The notes under the pieces: generated by a model | What the model saw: only the letters and a program-made list of their open reading frames with translations | The model's database searches: none | What the model was told of the DNA's origin: nothing | Shown here: positions 22,641-35,232 of the stretch, in pieces | How positions within the stretch are numbered: position 1 is the first letter of the stretch | Layout: every line of letters starts with the position of its first letter | Program-made: the position numbers and the translations under genes | Origin: Tachypleus tridentatus | Lineage: Eukaryota > Arthropoda > Merostomata > Xiphosura > Limulidae | Direction: 5' to 3' | DNA length: 64,000 nucleotides | Assembly: GCF_004210375.1 (NCBI RefSeq) | Contig: NC_134825.1 | Coordinates: 73,895,558-73,959,557 of the forward strand

Positions 22641-24040
22641 AGAACACATTTGGCCCTCAATGGATCTGAACTTTTCCTTATAACGAAGTTAAAATCCTTT
22701 TTTTCACCCGTAATAAATTATCTAGTGTAAAAAACTTGAGAAAGCATATTAACATAGTTTAAGATTTGTGTGGTTTACTCTTTTATTTCATATGAATGAC
22801 TTTTCTTATGTATTAAAATATACAAGCAAGAACACATCGGTTCACTCTTACGACAATATTAAGATGTCTTAACCACATTCTTCAAGCGTATTTATTATGG
22901 CTTCCAGATTTGCTTAGTTATTGTAATAATTAAGTAATTTTCAAAATGAATTTAGCACTATTCAAATAATGCACAATCTTTTTGTCATAGGAATTTGTAT
23001 TACGTGTATTTTCATCTTTACATGGTATTGTGTAGATTTATAAGCACTGAGAAAGAAAAAATGTTTTAACATTTTTCAAACTAATAAACTCTAGAACTAA
23101 ACGTTTAGATAAAAAAATAATAAGTTTATTTATAAACATCAGTATCATATCGAATGTGATGCTCCAAACAAGTATGCATGTTAACAATCACACACTAAAA
23201 AGTAAACAAAAATGAAAGAAAAAAGTTTGCTTACCATGATTATGGTAATTTTTACTGCGAATATATAATATAAATATATATGTACTTTTCAGCTATTTAA
23301 GAGATATGTAAACAGTCCTACTTCACTCTTGTTAGATTTTGTTTCACTCCAATATGAAGAATTTCCCACTTTGAGCACACACTCCCTACAGAAAGACAAG
23401 ACTCGAGTGGATATTCTTAACTAGAGCACTCTTCATTACGCCATCTGACGATATTCTAACTTTACTAGGACAAAAGAAGAAAACACAGACAGTTCGCTGA
23501 TTGGTCTTCGCTTGATTCACTTCTCAACTTTCAGAGTTATTTTTGAGAGACAAGGTTGTACCGCTTTCCTTGCAATGTGCTCAGAATTGGTCTCCAGAAT
23601 AGCGCCCTCTTATGTTGGCTATTGAACTAAAAAATGGAACATTTGTTCAGTATATTTTCTAAACAGTCAAGTGCACTATACCTTGAATTTTCAAACTGTC
23701 TAAACTTCAATATAATATTAATGTTAAATTATTTTGAAACACAATGATACACAGTACCATTCTTAAAATGAATACAAATAATATGTTATATGATTAGTAC
23801 CACCCATATTTTTAACGTTCATAGCGGTACGTCCAGCAAATTCTAAAGTGACAAATACGTTTCCATACAAGATTAATCTCGCTTTATAGAACGATATGCA
23901 TTAGATATTACAGTGGCTTGTCGCTGTGGATACGAACCAAAACCTTCAACGCCTATGTATACTATATATATATATATATATATACTGCTAATAAAATTTG
24001 AAAAAAAAGTTTTTCTTTGTTTTCCAAATATCTCTTACTC
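22641..24040. other. Intergenic; TA microsatellite and two CTCF-like motifs
   Basis: Contains a TA dinucleotide run at 23962-23985. At 23438-23447 the + strand reads ACGCCATCTG, and at 23600-23614 it reads TAGCGCCCTCTTATG; both resemble CTCF cores on the - strand. The 23.38-23.63 kb part is less AT-rich than its surroundings but unidentified. Confidence 0.4.
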
Positions 24041-24044
24041 AACA

Positions 24045-24310
24045 GTAGGCACGGCATGGCCAGGTGGTAAAGACACTTGACTCGTAATCCGAGGATCGCG
24101 GGTTCGAGTCCTCGTCACATCAAACATGCTCGCCCTTTCAGCCGTGGAGGAGTTATAATGTTACGGTCAATCCCACTATTCGTTGGTAAAGAGTAGCCCA
24201 AGAGTTGGCCGTGGATGATAATGACTAGCTGCTTTTCCCCTAGTCCCACACTGCTAAATTAGGAACGGCTAGCGCAGATAGACCTCATGTAGCTTTGCGC
24301 GAAATTCAGA
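24045..24310 (+). mobile_element. SINE family A, full length
   Basis: Head GGCACGGCATGGCCAGGTGG, B box GGTTCGAGTCCTC, body and the GCGCAGAT...TTTGCGC tail end. It is directly followed by a foldback made from the same family (24311-24500). Confidence 0.92.
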
Positions 24311-24500
24311 CCACCAGTCATCACCACCCACCGTTAATTCTTGGGCTACCCTTTACCGACGAATAGTTGGCCCAAGAATTAACGGTGGGTGGTGATGACT
24401 AGCTGCTTTCCCTCTAGTCTTACACTGCAAAATTAGAAACGGCTAGCGCAGATACCCCTTGTGTAGCTTTGCGCGAAATTCAAAACAAACAAACAAACTT
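24311..24500 (+). mobile_element. SINE family A foldback (inverted partial plus 3' part)
   Basis: A reverse-complement body segment (24316-24346) is followed after 23 bp by the same segment in forward orientation (24370-24400). This makes a perfect 31-bp inverted repeat. The forward copy continues to a normal 3' end with a CAAACAAACAAAC tail. The sense and antisense parts share private variants (GTTAATTCTTGGGC against the usual GCCAACTCTTGGGC), so one was templated from the other. Confidence 0.9.
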
Positions 24501-25238
24501 TTACAAAAGTTGTTATTATGTTAAAAAAATTATCTTTGTTTCATCAGTCCATAGCACATTGACTCATTCGCTCCTTCAAATTTGATAATCGTTTTTCTTA
24601 CATTGCTAAACGTTTATCCATGTTAGCACACGTACATGTTTCTACTATTCACCTCTCTTGTATCAGATAGTTATATTATAGTTATATTTGTTGATTTTAA
24701 TTTCTTGCATATTTGGCTCTTTTTTTTCTAGAGAATTTTTTTAATTAATATGTTGAAACTTTTTAAACAAAATAACACTATTGTTTGTCATTCTTTTAGG
24801 TCCTATTTACATATAGTCCGTGCATTCTATACTATTAGTACCATTTTCAGGCCAACCTGCTGGATCATATTTGAATTGTGATATTAACATTAATCAATAG
24901 TAAATAAAACTAAAATTAAGAGTATCAAATATTTTCTTTATTGTTCTTAAAGTTCATATGCAATATTGTGCTGTAGCCTACAAAGATCATAATTATTCTC
25001 GCGATTCATGGCATACGCACGTTTTACTGACGTCACGACAGTATAAATTACAACGGTAAACGTTATTTATGTGACCTAATTTTAGTGTCTACTCACTGAC
25101 TGACAGATAACACACTAATGTATTCTGGCGCGAATGATTAAAACAGACGTCTTTTCCAGGCGGCTTTTCGGCTCCCTTTCGGGGAAATTAAAGTTGACTG
25201 AGGAGAAGTTTAAAATAAAAGAGAGGAAATTACAGTAT
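24501..25238. other. Intergenic, nothing recognised
   Basis: AT-rich sequence. Confidence 0.5.
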
Positions 25239-25292
25239 CACGTATCTCAATCTCCTATAGTAATACACGTTTCTCAATCTCCTATAGTAATA
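25239..25292 (+). repeat. 27-bp direct tandem duplication
   Basis: The unit CACGTATCTCAATCTCCTAT plus AGTAATA occurs twice with one substitution. Confidence 0.9.
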
Positions 25293-25306
25293 TATACTTA
25301 TATGCA

Positions 25307-25430
25307 GCAGTCACCCGCTGGTAGAGCGGTAAGTCTTTAGATTTGCAACGCTAATATCAGGGGTTAGATTCCTCTTGGTGGACTCAGCAGATAGCCCCCT
25401 GTGGCTTTGATATAAGAAAACACACACACG
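25307..25430 (+). mobile_element. SINE family C, full length
   Basis: Head CCCGCTGGTAGAGCGGTAAG, B-box-like GGTTAGATTCC, tail GTGGACTCAGCAGATAGCCC and a CA-repeat end. The flanks share TATATGCA (25299-25306 and 25431-25438). Family C looks tRNA-derived with the head and the shared AGATAGCCC...GGCTTTG tail almost directly joined. Confidence 0.9.
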
Positions 25431-25438
25431 TATATGCA

Positions 25439-26781
25439 ATATAATAAAAAAAATTTCTTCCAATTTTAGTTTCGAACTTGATAAATTCAAACAAAATCAC
25501 CTGCTAACCTAACCCTAGCAGATACTCTCTACGGCAGGAGTTGTTAAAGCAGGCTATGTGCTGTTTCATAGAATGGTTATATTTTACGAAACAGAAATAC
25601 AGCAGTTTCTAGTAAATCATTTTTGTGATAGTTTATCTTCAGAGATAATCTCACTTGTGAGGGCAGTTTGAAGTTTTCTGAAATCTCGCTTCGTCTGAAA
25701 GAATCAGAATTAATATTGAAGTTCTATTCATGTTTTTGTCGATCAGTGATCTTTCAGCTTCTAATTACACCAACAGTTTTTTTTTAGGATCAGTATATTT
25801 TATTTTACCTTTTTATACTATTTGCCTTTTTATGTTATTTTTTATAAAGTAGTGATTTCTATAAACAATTATCAACTGTTCCAACAAATTTCCTGTTTTA
25901 GCTAATAATTCTTTGTGTGTGTGTTTCAATACTTATGCCTTTCTTTCAGTCATTCTTCCACATAATGAACATGCTACTGTCGAGGTCGTTAGATAACAAT
26001 ATATTCTGTTTACTTTGAACCTTGGAATACCACAATGATATTCAGTGCAACATATATGATGATATAGATATCCTCTCCACACTAATATGGATACGGTATC
26101 CAGTGTGTGTAAATAATAAAATACGAATAATGGCCGCTTTAGCGAACTTAATAACATAGATACAGCATTCACTGATATTCACAATTTTAGTGGTTCATCA
26201 TTCTGGAATTTATGTTTAAAAATGCAAAGTTTAACTATAGTTATTTGGGTTATCTATAGAATAAATGTGTACGAGTAAATAAAAAATACATATATTTTGT
26301 CTCAGTTCTACTTGCTGCCATCACTACTTTACTCAGAACATTCTAAATCTCTATTTAACTTATTTCGTTCGTAAACAGATGTCACGAACGTTTGGCACAT
26401 AGTAGAAATAAATATGACACATGTTCAGTTTCATACATCTACTTTGCACACCAGGATAACCGTAGCACAGAAAGAGCTAAATGTAGATGGCTGAATGCTT
26501 GCTGTTACTATTACAGTCTGGCATTAACTATTCAACGTTTACTTGCTATTAGCTCACAGAATGGCTCAGTACTTCTATGAGAAACAAAAGAGGGACAGCG
26601 ATATTTATTTGTTAGAAAGGAACACTTTCTCAATGATGTTGTTATTAGCACGATACTCACAGCAACGTATTAAAACATGCTTTTCGTGCAAAGAATTTTT
26701 ATCAATCCGTAACACTAATCATCCATGCATTCTAAAAACGGCTGGTATGCATATTAAAAGTTTAATTAAAATAAAGTACAA
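25439..26781. other. Intergenic, nothing recognised
   Basis: Short open frames (25933-26172 -, 26392-26580 + and 26543-26803 +) show no domain. No splice-framed coding signal was seen. Confidence 0.45.
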
Positions 26782-26860
26782 AACAACGTTTCGACCTTCT
26801 TAGACCATGTCCAGGTTAACAAACGTTTCGACTTCAAGTGGGTTTCTCGTCATCATGGAC
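26782..26860. repeat. Dispersed 'ACGTTTCGA' repeat, copy 2
   Basis: AACAACGTTTCGACCTTCTT, a GGTTAACAAACGTTTCGAC block and GGGTTTCTCGTCATCATGGA. It is related to 14614-14710 and 28191-28252. Confidence 0.7.
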
Positions 26861-27485
26861 TAGCCATCCATTTTCGTGTCATTGTTTTTATTTCTCTATT
26901 TGTTTTAGTTTTGAAAGTATTTCAAATTATTCTTTTACTTATTCAATATCAAATGAGAGTATACAGTAGTATATATGTGTACGACATCCACGACTATGGA
27001 GATGCTACACCTATCATTATTAATTTTTCATCATACTGTGATATATTATGGTCATTTTTCTTCTAAAATATGAGAAAATAAAACACTTGGTGATAACATT
27101 GAAATAGTAGCTGATTCCGAACCAAGAACTGCAAGTGCACTAGGTTGTGTTTGTTCGCTTAGATGTAACAAACGTGTTGGAGAATTGACTTGTTCACCCT
27201 TTGCTTTTACTATACTTACAATTTCAGTCTTTCATTGAGCAAAACATAATACTTTAAATGTAGAATGAAAATTTCTTCTCAGACAATAACTAGCGTCTAT
27301 TGTTAATTTGTACAATTTTAATTAGTCTCTAACCTTTTGCCAACCGTGATTTGTTTTTAACTTCTATGATATCATTGATTTTAAAAGTTATTCGTACGTA
27401 TCTGGAAATGAAAGTTAGGAAGCAAACATAGAAATGTAAAGACAGTGTTATTGTGTATCCGAGTAAGAACTATCACTTAAGTTCC
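26861..27485. other. Intergenic, nothing recognised
   Basis: AT-rich sequence. Confidence 0.5.
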
Positions 27486-27604
27486 CTCCAGTAACACAGC
27501 GGTATGGCTGCGGACGCACAACGCTAGAAACAGGGTTTCGATACCCGTGGTGGACAGATTACAGATATCCAATTGTGCTGCTTTGTACTTAATTACAAAT
27601 AAAC
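27486..27604 (+). mobile_element. SINE family B, full length
   Basis: Head CAGTAACACAGCGGTATGGC, B box GGGTTTCGATACCC, then GTGGTGGACAG and a diverged tail ending TTAATTACAAATAAAC. Confidence 0.88.
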
Positions 27605-27691
27605 AATTATTTACAGTTTTCTATGTTTAACTATTGTGTAAGCTTTCTCTCTCTTTGTTTTATACATATAAGGTGCATCTGTAAGTCTTTT

Positions 27692-27711
27692 ATATATATA
27701 TATATATATAA
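27692..27711. repeat. TA microsatellite
   Basis: Uninterrupted TA dinucleotides within an AT-rich stretch. Confidence 0.9.
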
Positions 27712-27757
27712 CGTACATTTGTAAGTACACACCAAGGTACATCTATCAGTTTTTGAT

Positions 27758-27840
27758 TTGTTTGGAATTAAACAAATCTACACAATAGGCTATCCATGCT
27801 CCGCCCACCATGGGTACACACCTGTAACTACATAGCAGTG
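27758..27840 (-). mobile_element. SINE family B, partial
   Basis: Reverse-complement tail GGAATTAAACAAATCTACAC then AATAGGCTATCCATGCTCCG and the CCACCATGGGTA block. Confidence 0.8.
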
Positions 27841-28190
27841 AGAGTGAGAATTTTTTTCTTAGTTTTTAAATGTTTTACTATGCCACGATCTGTAAACTAG
27901 AACTTGCAACGCATAGTAAAAGTTCGTTTTGGTTAATTAAAAGACGTTCCTACACGACAAGAAAATTATAAGAGATTGAATGACTTTTTGTACACAAATC
28001 TGGGTTACTATCTTACTTTTCTTTTAGAAATACGTTTCGGCTGAAACATTCATTGTTATTACACTTTTACAATAAAATAAATGTATCTGTGTGTGTGTCA
28101 TGTTCCCGAAAGTGATAAAAGCATAATTGAATCTTATATATGTAAAGACGGCTCGTTTGGGCTGAGAAAATATTTTACGCAGAAGAGCGA

Positions 28191-28252
28191 ACAACGTTTC
28201 GACTTTCTTCGGCCATCGTTAGGTTCACAAGTGAGTTTTCTCGACATCACTG
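28191..28252. repeat. Dispersed 'ACGTTTCGA' repeat, copy 3
   Basis: CAACGTTTCGACTTTCTTCG, then AGGTTCACAAGTGAGTTTTC and TCGACATCACTG. The open frames at 28081-28338 (+) and 28134-28358 (-) run through it and are not supported as genes. Confidence 0.65.
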
Positions 28253-28956
28253 ATAATTCAATCTGTATAAAAACGAAAACCAAACATAAATTGTCACCAG
28301 TTTCTATGTGCAAATACTCAACTGAAATACGCCAGTAAATAAGTCTGAAGATACACACTCATGGAAAAGTTGTTACCCTATAATTATTTTGGCTAGCTCT
28401 GAAAGAGGACAAGAGTTGGACAGAAATATTGCTTTTTATTACCAAATATGGTTATAAATATTTATAAAGAATTTATTGAGATTGGTTAGGTGGTCTTCCG
28501 ATATTTCAACAGAATTATATTTTAAGACCAATTGGTAACAAAATTGCAAAAGATTAAAAATTATTTCTATTTATATTCCTGTAAAAGTTTACATATACTG
28601 TCATCAATTGGCATATAAAAAACTAGGTTCTACTTTTTTTAATTGCATCTAGTTCATTGTATTTCAAACTTCTACCAGTAAACTTCTGCTGACCAAGAAA
28701 TTTATAAAAGCTTGTACATCAGTGGAAAAGTTTGCAATAAAGGAAAAAAGAAACACTAAAATTTAAACCTTTCAAAAAACAATCAAGTTACGATAATGAA
28801 AATTATGTCAATTACCTATTAAAAACAAAACACGTGAATTAATTCATATTAAACCTATCTTTTGATTTTAACTCTATTTGTTTCAAATATCTATGATAAT
28901 GACTTTCACGTACACCAAATGCGTTCTTTTATTTGCGTTTCGTTTTAATAATGGAC
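28253..28956. other. Intergenic, nothing recognised
   Basis: AT-rich. Two short 'TGGAAAAGTT' motifs (about 28363 and 28723) recall Tc1-like ends but nothing else supports an element. Confidence 0.4.
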
Positions 28957-29041
28957 GTCCCCCAGTGAGTCAGCTATAAGTTAAGACACTAAAGATCGGG
29001 CTCAATTCCTCGCAGGTTACTGAGTGCAGTTAGCTCACACA
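28957..29041 (+). mobile_element. tRNA-like SINE remnant (family B or C)
   Basis: GTCCCCCAGTGAGTCAGCTA head-like start, GGGCTCAATTCCTCGCAGG B-box-like part, then AGTTAGCTCACAC. Confidence 0.5.
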
Positions 29042-30368
29042 GATGTACTCAACTAATAACACTCTGAGTATAATATATATAAACAGAGTTCTAGGTATAA
29101 TGAATCTCGTTGTATTTAAACTAATTTTCTTGTAAACGTATAGCTATATTTATCCTAATTTTTAAAACATGTGGTATTTAAACTTGTAAAGTACGCTCAC
29201 TTAACTGCAAGCAGAGATTCTATATTTGTTGACTATGCCTGTTAACAGATGGCGCGCAGAACTACGACAAAGTGCATTTGTCCACATAAACTTGATCATG
29301 TTTCTTCTCTCTCTTGCTAATTTATGTTTTGGGAGAATAAAATATTTAATCCGTTAGTCAAATAATTAGCAAAAAATACAAATAATAAATGCACAAAAGT
29401 TTGAAAGTTTACTTACATTAGATAATAACGAATAAACTTAGTTATGTCATCTAAAATAGTCATCCGACTGTGATGTTGGTAATATTAAATAAGAATCCGG
29501 GTAGCCATACTATTTATTAAGTCTGACGACAACTCCTGAAGCAGGTCAAGAACTAAGCCTAAGATTAGAAAATAAACTGGATTAAATAAATAAACGTGGT
29601 GAAAACTCATTTTTAAGAAGTTCCATTGTACTTTAGCTATATCATGTAAAAAAAAAATAGTTACGTTTATGTTTTATATCTTTTGATTTTCACAGATACA
29701 TCAAGTAACTTAAGTTTTGGATATATTTCCGTTGTGTTTTGTTTTTACTGAGATTGTATTGTTTCCAAGAAACAAAAATTATTTAAAACACATTCGCAAT
29801 GCATGTTAAGACACTATCCAAAACTTTCTTTAAGAAAAGATTTAAGGAACTGTTAGGGGTCGACCTAACTACGAGTCACTTACAATTACTAATGAACTCT
29901 ATACAGTAAAATATTTGTAAATAGGAAATTATCAATTAAAGTCACTTGATAAAAACAAATACAACATTTCTTATTGACATTTCTTTAGACATAAAATTAC
30001 ATTCTTGTGCAATACTGTTTTTGGTGTGTTTTTGTTTGTTTGTTTTTTCAGTTACTTATCCTCTTTCAATTTCCCTCGGAAAATGCTCTCAATTCTTAAC
30101 GTTAGTTTAAAGTTTTCTAATCACGGTATTAATTCTTAAAAATTAGCTCACATAATTATGATTTACTTACAAAGGAACAGTTTTATTTTGTATTATTGTA
30201 GTTAAAAAACAACTAAAATCAATGAAGACAAAGAAAATTATTACCAGCTTATGTTTAAAATTTAGATGGTTAATAGTAATAAACAGGGCAGAATAGGAAA
30301 GTATCACGTACTGGCTACCTGACTACTCAAATAATTTTGGTTAACGGTTTTGAGAATGGATGATAAAC
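29042..30368. other. Intergenic; one CTCF-like motif
   Basis: No gene signal. CAGATGGCGCGC at 29246-29257 matches the arthropod CTCF core (AGATGGCGC). Confidence 0.4.
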
Positions 30369-30560
30369 CTGGAAATGCTATTTCACACACATATAGACAT
30401 ATGTATCTATCTATTGATAATGGTATTTCACACACACACATACCAGCAAACGTGCCTATTGGTAATGTAATTTCACGTACTTACAAGCAATGGTATCTAT
30501 CGATGATGTCATTTCGCATACGTATAAAAATTGGTACCTATTCATTTTACAGATACTCAT
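30369..30560 (+). repeat. Degenerate tandem repeat, about 56 bp
   Basis: Three to four diverged units sharing 'ATTTCACACAC...ATGGTATCTATCTATTGAT'. The open frame 30350-30577 arises from it. Confidence 0.65.
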
Positions 30561-30763
30561 GGTATGCTTTTGAATAGTTATCTAAAACACTCTAATTTAT
30601 AGCGAATTTTCAAATAGTCTTATTTCTTAATTATACAAAGTATCAATACTCTTTTTATTAACCTATAAGTAGAAATCGCGTAGATAATTATTTTGTTCAG
30701 TGAGTTCCAAGCAAGATATATTATAACCTAGAATCTGTGAAATGCTGTTTTAGAGTTACTGTT

Positions 30764-30888
30764 TCCCCCCGCTAATACAGCGGCACGTCTACGGATTTAC
30801 AACGCTAAAATCATGGGTTCGATTTTCCTCGATGGGCTCAGCAGACAGCTTGATGTAGCTTTGCTATAAGAAAAACACTTAAACACAC
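30764..30888 (+). mobile_element. SINE family C, full length
   Basis: Head CCCCGCTAATACAGCGGCAC, B box GGGTTCGATTTTCC, tail GATGGGCTCAGCAGACAGCT then GATGTAGCTTTGCTATAAG. Confidence 0.88.
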
Positions 30889-31084
30889 AGATTTATTGTT
30901 AATTTCTAATATAGAAATGGTTAAGAGGTTGAAAATTAGGCTACACCGGGGTATATGTGATAATTACATTATTGGGTTTGATGTTTTTCTGGATTAGGAA
31001 TATTGATATTTTGATTCCATATTTCAAATAAAGCATATTTTGAAGGGATGTAACAAGAATAATGTGTTGTGAATTAGGTATCTG

Positions 31085-31622
31085 AATTAATTAGAGACAC
31101 TGAGGAAATGTGGAAATTTTTTAAAGAAAAATTCAACTATTCAACACAAATATATTCCTTACAGAAAGAAAACGATAGCTTCCAGTAAAAACAAAACAAA
31201 AAACAGGTTGGCTCACAAAGGGTATGAGAAACAAAATTAAATAAAAGTATCACAAATTTAAAAACGTAAATTGACTGGTATTATAGACGATTTAGAAGAT
31301 TACAGAAGATCAAGATTATTGGTCAAACAGGAAATTAGGACTTCTAAAAGAATGTATGAAAAGATTTGGCTAAAAACATAAAAATTAACAGTATAATAGG
31401 GGTGGACAAAATGTTAAGATAGGAATAGAATCCTTGAGGGATGATAAAGGAAGGCTTGTACCTGATGATTATGAAATAGCCAGTTTATTAAATTCTGCTT
31501 ACCCTTCAGTTTTTACAAATAAAGACTTAAGCAGTATTTCTCATCTTCAGCAACTAATAAATGAAAACAAAGTTGAACAAGGCAATTGCATAAATTCTAA
31601 ACTTTTTTATTTTTATAGTTGA
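31085..31622 (+). mobile_element. CR1-like LINE fragment, linker before the RT
   Basis: Diverged frames read in order like the region between endonuclease and RT of CR1-type LINEs: EEMWKFFKEKFNYS, WLTKGMRNKIK, RRSRLLVKQEIRTSKRMYEK, then ESLRDDKGRLVPDDYEIASL and SVFTNKDLSSISHLQQL (31434-31622). The last part matches the 19.44-19.56 kb part of the - strand LINE closely, so both belong to one family. It breaks off before the RT palm. Confidence 0.8.
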
Positions 31623-32774
31623 TTTCATCAAGTTTTTTTTTTGTTTTTTTAATTATGATCACATTTACAAATGTTGTTCTGCATCGCTGGCTTAGTTTGT
31701 AAAGACCACTTTAAGAATCCTAAGATGACTAAAACTCATCAAATACCACTGTGTAACGAGTGGAAATTCAATGCAATCTAATAATTTTAGTTATTTTGTG
31801 TATCTTTGGCGGATGAGTGCAATTGTTTTCAGGAAGTGAAAGAAAGTGAGGTTGAGATCATGGGTAGTTAAATTCACCTAGCAACGAAAATATTTGCGGG
31901 GAGCCTTTTACCTACGCTGCTGCAGAAAGAATGTAGTCCCATCTTTTACTGTAGTGACGAATGATTATGTACCATTAAATGGCACAGTTAGGCCTACGTA
32001 AACCAATGCAGAGACGTAAACAACCTAGTGGTTGTTCGGCCATAGAAATCCACTTTCGTCTTAACTTGATCCATTTTGATAACTTTCTATTTGTCTATTA
32101 GGAAGGATCAAATCATTATTGTAAATGACATCACTGTAAAAAATATAGAGGGCCAACCTCCCTCTTTCCAGCTTCGTTACTTATGATTCAATTGTTTCAA
32201 CTGTTAATGACTATATATAACCTAAAATATCCTTTAACACGTTACGCGAGACATATCCCTCGTCAAACGACATTTGAGTCAGACTGGAATATATTCATCA
32301 AAAAACCTATTCAAACAATTTTACGTCTGTTTTTCAGTTCTTATGTTTTAGAATGGATTTCTTCGTGGCCTATCCTTCTTTATAGATAAAATTATTTTCA
32401 AGTACTTTCTGTGACAAATATCAAAGTTTAAATACTTTTTAGTATTTTACATCTTCTTTCACTCGTTATATAAAGACTTTATTTTAAGCAAATGTTTGTA
32501 TTCTTTCGCATTTCAAATACTTAGCTATTATCATATCCAGTTTATAAGATTTATCAATTATAAGTAAATTGCTACGTATTTATTTTTATTTATATATTTT
32601 TTTCCTTCTGGAGTTTTGTTAGGTAAGTAAAACTGTTCATAATTATCCATAATTCTAACTGTTCGTCTGATGATTAAAAAGTTTAGGATTAATAACCAGT
32701 CATCCAAAATCTTTAAAGATAAAATTGTATTCACAAACTAAAAATACAGGCTACAGAACTGTCAAACATAGAAA
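31623..32774. other. Intergenic, nothing recognised
   Basis: No domain in the short open frame at 32183-32389. Confidence 0.5.
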
Positions 32775-32895
32775 CCACCCAGTAACCCAGTGGTTAAGTC
32801 TTCGGACTTATACCATTAACAATTGGGTTATCATACCTATAATAAGCACAAATAACTTTTACGTAGTTTTGTGCTTTAATACACAAACAAAAAAA
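32775..32895 (+). mobile_element. SINE family B, old
   Basis: ACCCAGTAACCCAGTGGTTA, a decayed B box (TGGGTTATCATACC), then TTACGTAGTTTTGTGCTTTA and an A-rich end. Confidence 0.7.
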
Positions 32896-35232
32896 TGAAA
32901 CACGTTGCAATTTGATTTAGTCAAACATTGTTTCTTCTGCATTGGTCTTTCGTGATTGTAATCATATACTGTATCTTTAAAAAGTGAATGATATGAAACC
33001 CCCTTAACATGGAGCTTCAAGTATATTTGTATTTTATATTTTGTCTTTGGTGTTAATCTGATTCAAAGGTCCACATTCGTAAAAGTAAACATATTGCATG
33101 TAATGAAGTGTCAGTGGTTGAGGAAACAAACACAAGAAATGTTTCGTATTCATCGATAAATCACCAGTAGGCTATGAAATGTGAAGTAGGTCTCATGCAA
33201 GTCGGTTTTTAGGTTAAATATAAATATTTAGTTAAGAAGAATTTTGAATTATTTAAGCAAAACCTCTTTCCTCAGAAAATACCACTTACTGCATTTTCAG
33301 TGACATAAAATGTTTATCTGTGAGTTATGTATTGACGTTAATTTAAAGATAACTAAAATGCTGGTGCGTAGTTTCAGAGCTTCGCCAAAGTGTATAAATT
33401 GCTTTAATTTGCAAAACGAACTTGGCAGACATATAAATCGTGTTTTAGTTGTTACTTTGTCAGTACTGTCACAACAATTCTTCTACAGTTACTTTTGCAT
33501 AGTATGTTTTTAAAGCTACTTTCAGTATCTGTATATGGCTTCTTGCCATATGCTGAATTGATACATAACCCGCATTTTTGTTAGGCCAAGCACGCTAATG
33601 GACATACTTCTAGTATGACATACACTCTTGACTTGTCAATAACGATTCAAATTCCTAACTGATTTCAAAATTTTGTTAACTGTATCAAATGTTTGTCATT
33701 AGAATAATCGTTTGAAAATAAACACTTTTGTTGAATATTCTTAATGTAACAAACGCGAAAAACAAATTTCGTTTCTGATTGACAATTTATATTGGCTGAT
33801 AATTTTTTTTAAAAACCCTTTTCGTTATTCTATGATAAACAAAAAGTACTACTTTGATGTTAGCTCATTTTCGTTTGTCGACGTTAAAGTACTAACATTT
33901 TGTGTTTCATGGTAACTCAAACTGTTTAGACCCCCAGTTTAGACCGTGAAAAGCTGCAAACTAAGAAATGTTATGCAAGTTGCAAATTCTTTGCAACATA
34001 CGTTTTCCAGGTAAATATATTCTATTAATCTAACATGCATAATTTAGAACATTTCTTTACCTTCTCTAAAAAAAAAAAAAATCCTCAAATAAGGAATTGC
34101 CGAAATCAACAAAACAATAAGTTTTTTTTTATATAGAAACACTATGCACGGTTGTTAATATTTACGCAAACCCTGATACTAAATAGCGTAAAAGAGAACC
34201 TGCAATGGCACAGCCATTTTGTTCTTTGAGAGACTATAGGTTGAAATTATATTTAAACTGAACTGCATATAAAAGGAAAATAAAGTTTTATGGCAAATAT
34301 TTGTGAATGCCATATTGTTATTAATTTATGCGATAGTTCAACTTGCTTAAACAGTCGAAATGAAATATAGAACTGTTATCGAAACAAATTCAGCTTGCTA
34401 ATTATCAAGTTCCTAGCCAATTTGATCTCGGTAATTTCAAAGTTGCAGTATCGAGACGCCCAAATGTTTTGATATTCTCTATGAACTGGATCTGCCAACA
34501 AGTGACAGAATTTGTTATTTTAATATAGCTCCATACTTTCGAGCAATCGATTATGGCCATCAGTCCAAAACCTGGTGTCCTATACCGAGTTGTCTTCTAA
34601 AAAAATGATTTAGAAGGTAATGTAACATTTCAAAACTGTAATGAAGACTAGTTAGAGAAACATAGGCGTGCACGTGTACAGGCGAGTTTCTTATTTTAGT
34701 TCTGACAATCTTGTTCTATTTCGTTTTGTAATGTGACAGAGAATGAATCTCTTCAAACATGTTTATTTTCCTAAAATTTCAAATGCGTTTTAACAATAAA
34801 TTGTTTATCTACTCAAACTTTCTAAAACTGTAGTGATGCCTTCAATGACTCGTCTAAATAGTCTGAAATATTTTTTCAATTCAAAAAAATCTAGGAAACT
34901 AATTATACATACTAGAAGATTTATCAAGCGTTTTGAATTTACTAAAGTTCGTTTTGACGTAATCTGAACTGATAGAGAAAAAAACAAAACTAGAAGACTA
35001 GTGCCCTCTTGTTTTATGACAACATAAATATAAAACAAAATACAAAATTGAGTTTCGATTAACAACTTAAACATTTGTCGTTTCATAAACTGAAGTTTCA
35101 TGCATGGCTGATTAACTATCGACGACAAAATTAATATTAACAGCTTCTCTTATCGTTCTGGCTTGCTACTGTCTCAAATTCCTATCCACTATCCCAAAGA
35201 ACATGTGGAGAACACTTGTAAATATGAAGAGG
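32896..35232. other. Region upstream of troponin C
   Basis: AT-rich with no recognised coding exon. TAGTGCCCTCTTG at 34999-35011 resembles a CTCF core on the - strand. Open frames at 33310-33513 and 34805-35128 have no family features. Confidence 0.45.

Noticed and set aside
28355-28760. Tc1-like element bounded by two TGGAAAAGTT motifs
   Set aside because: The motifs are in direct rather than inverted orientation, with no TA duplication and no transposase signal.
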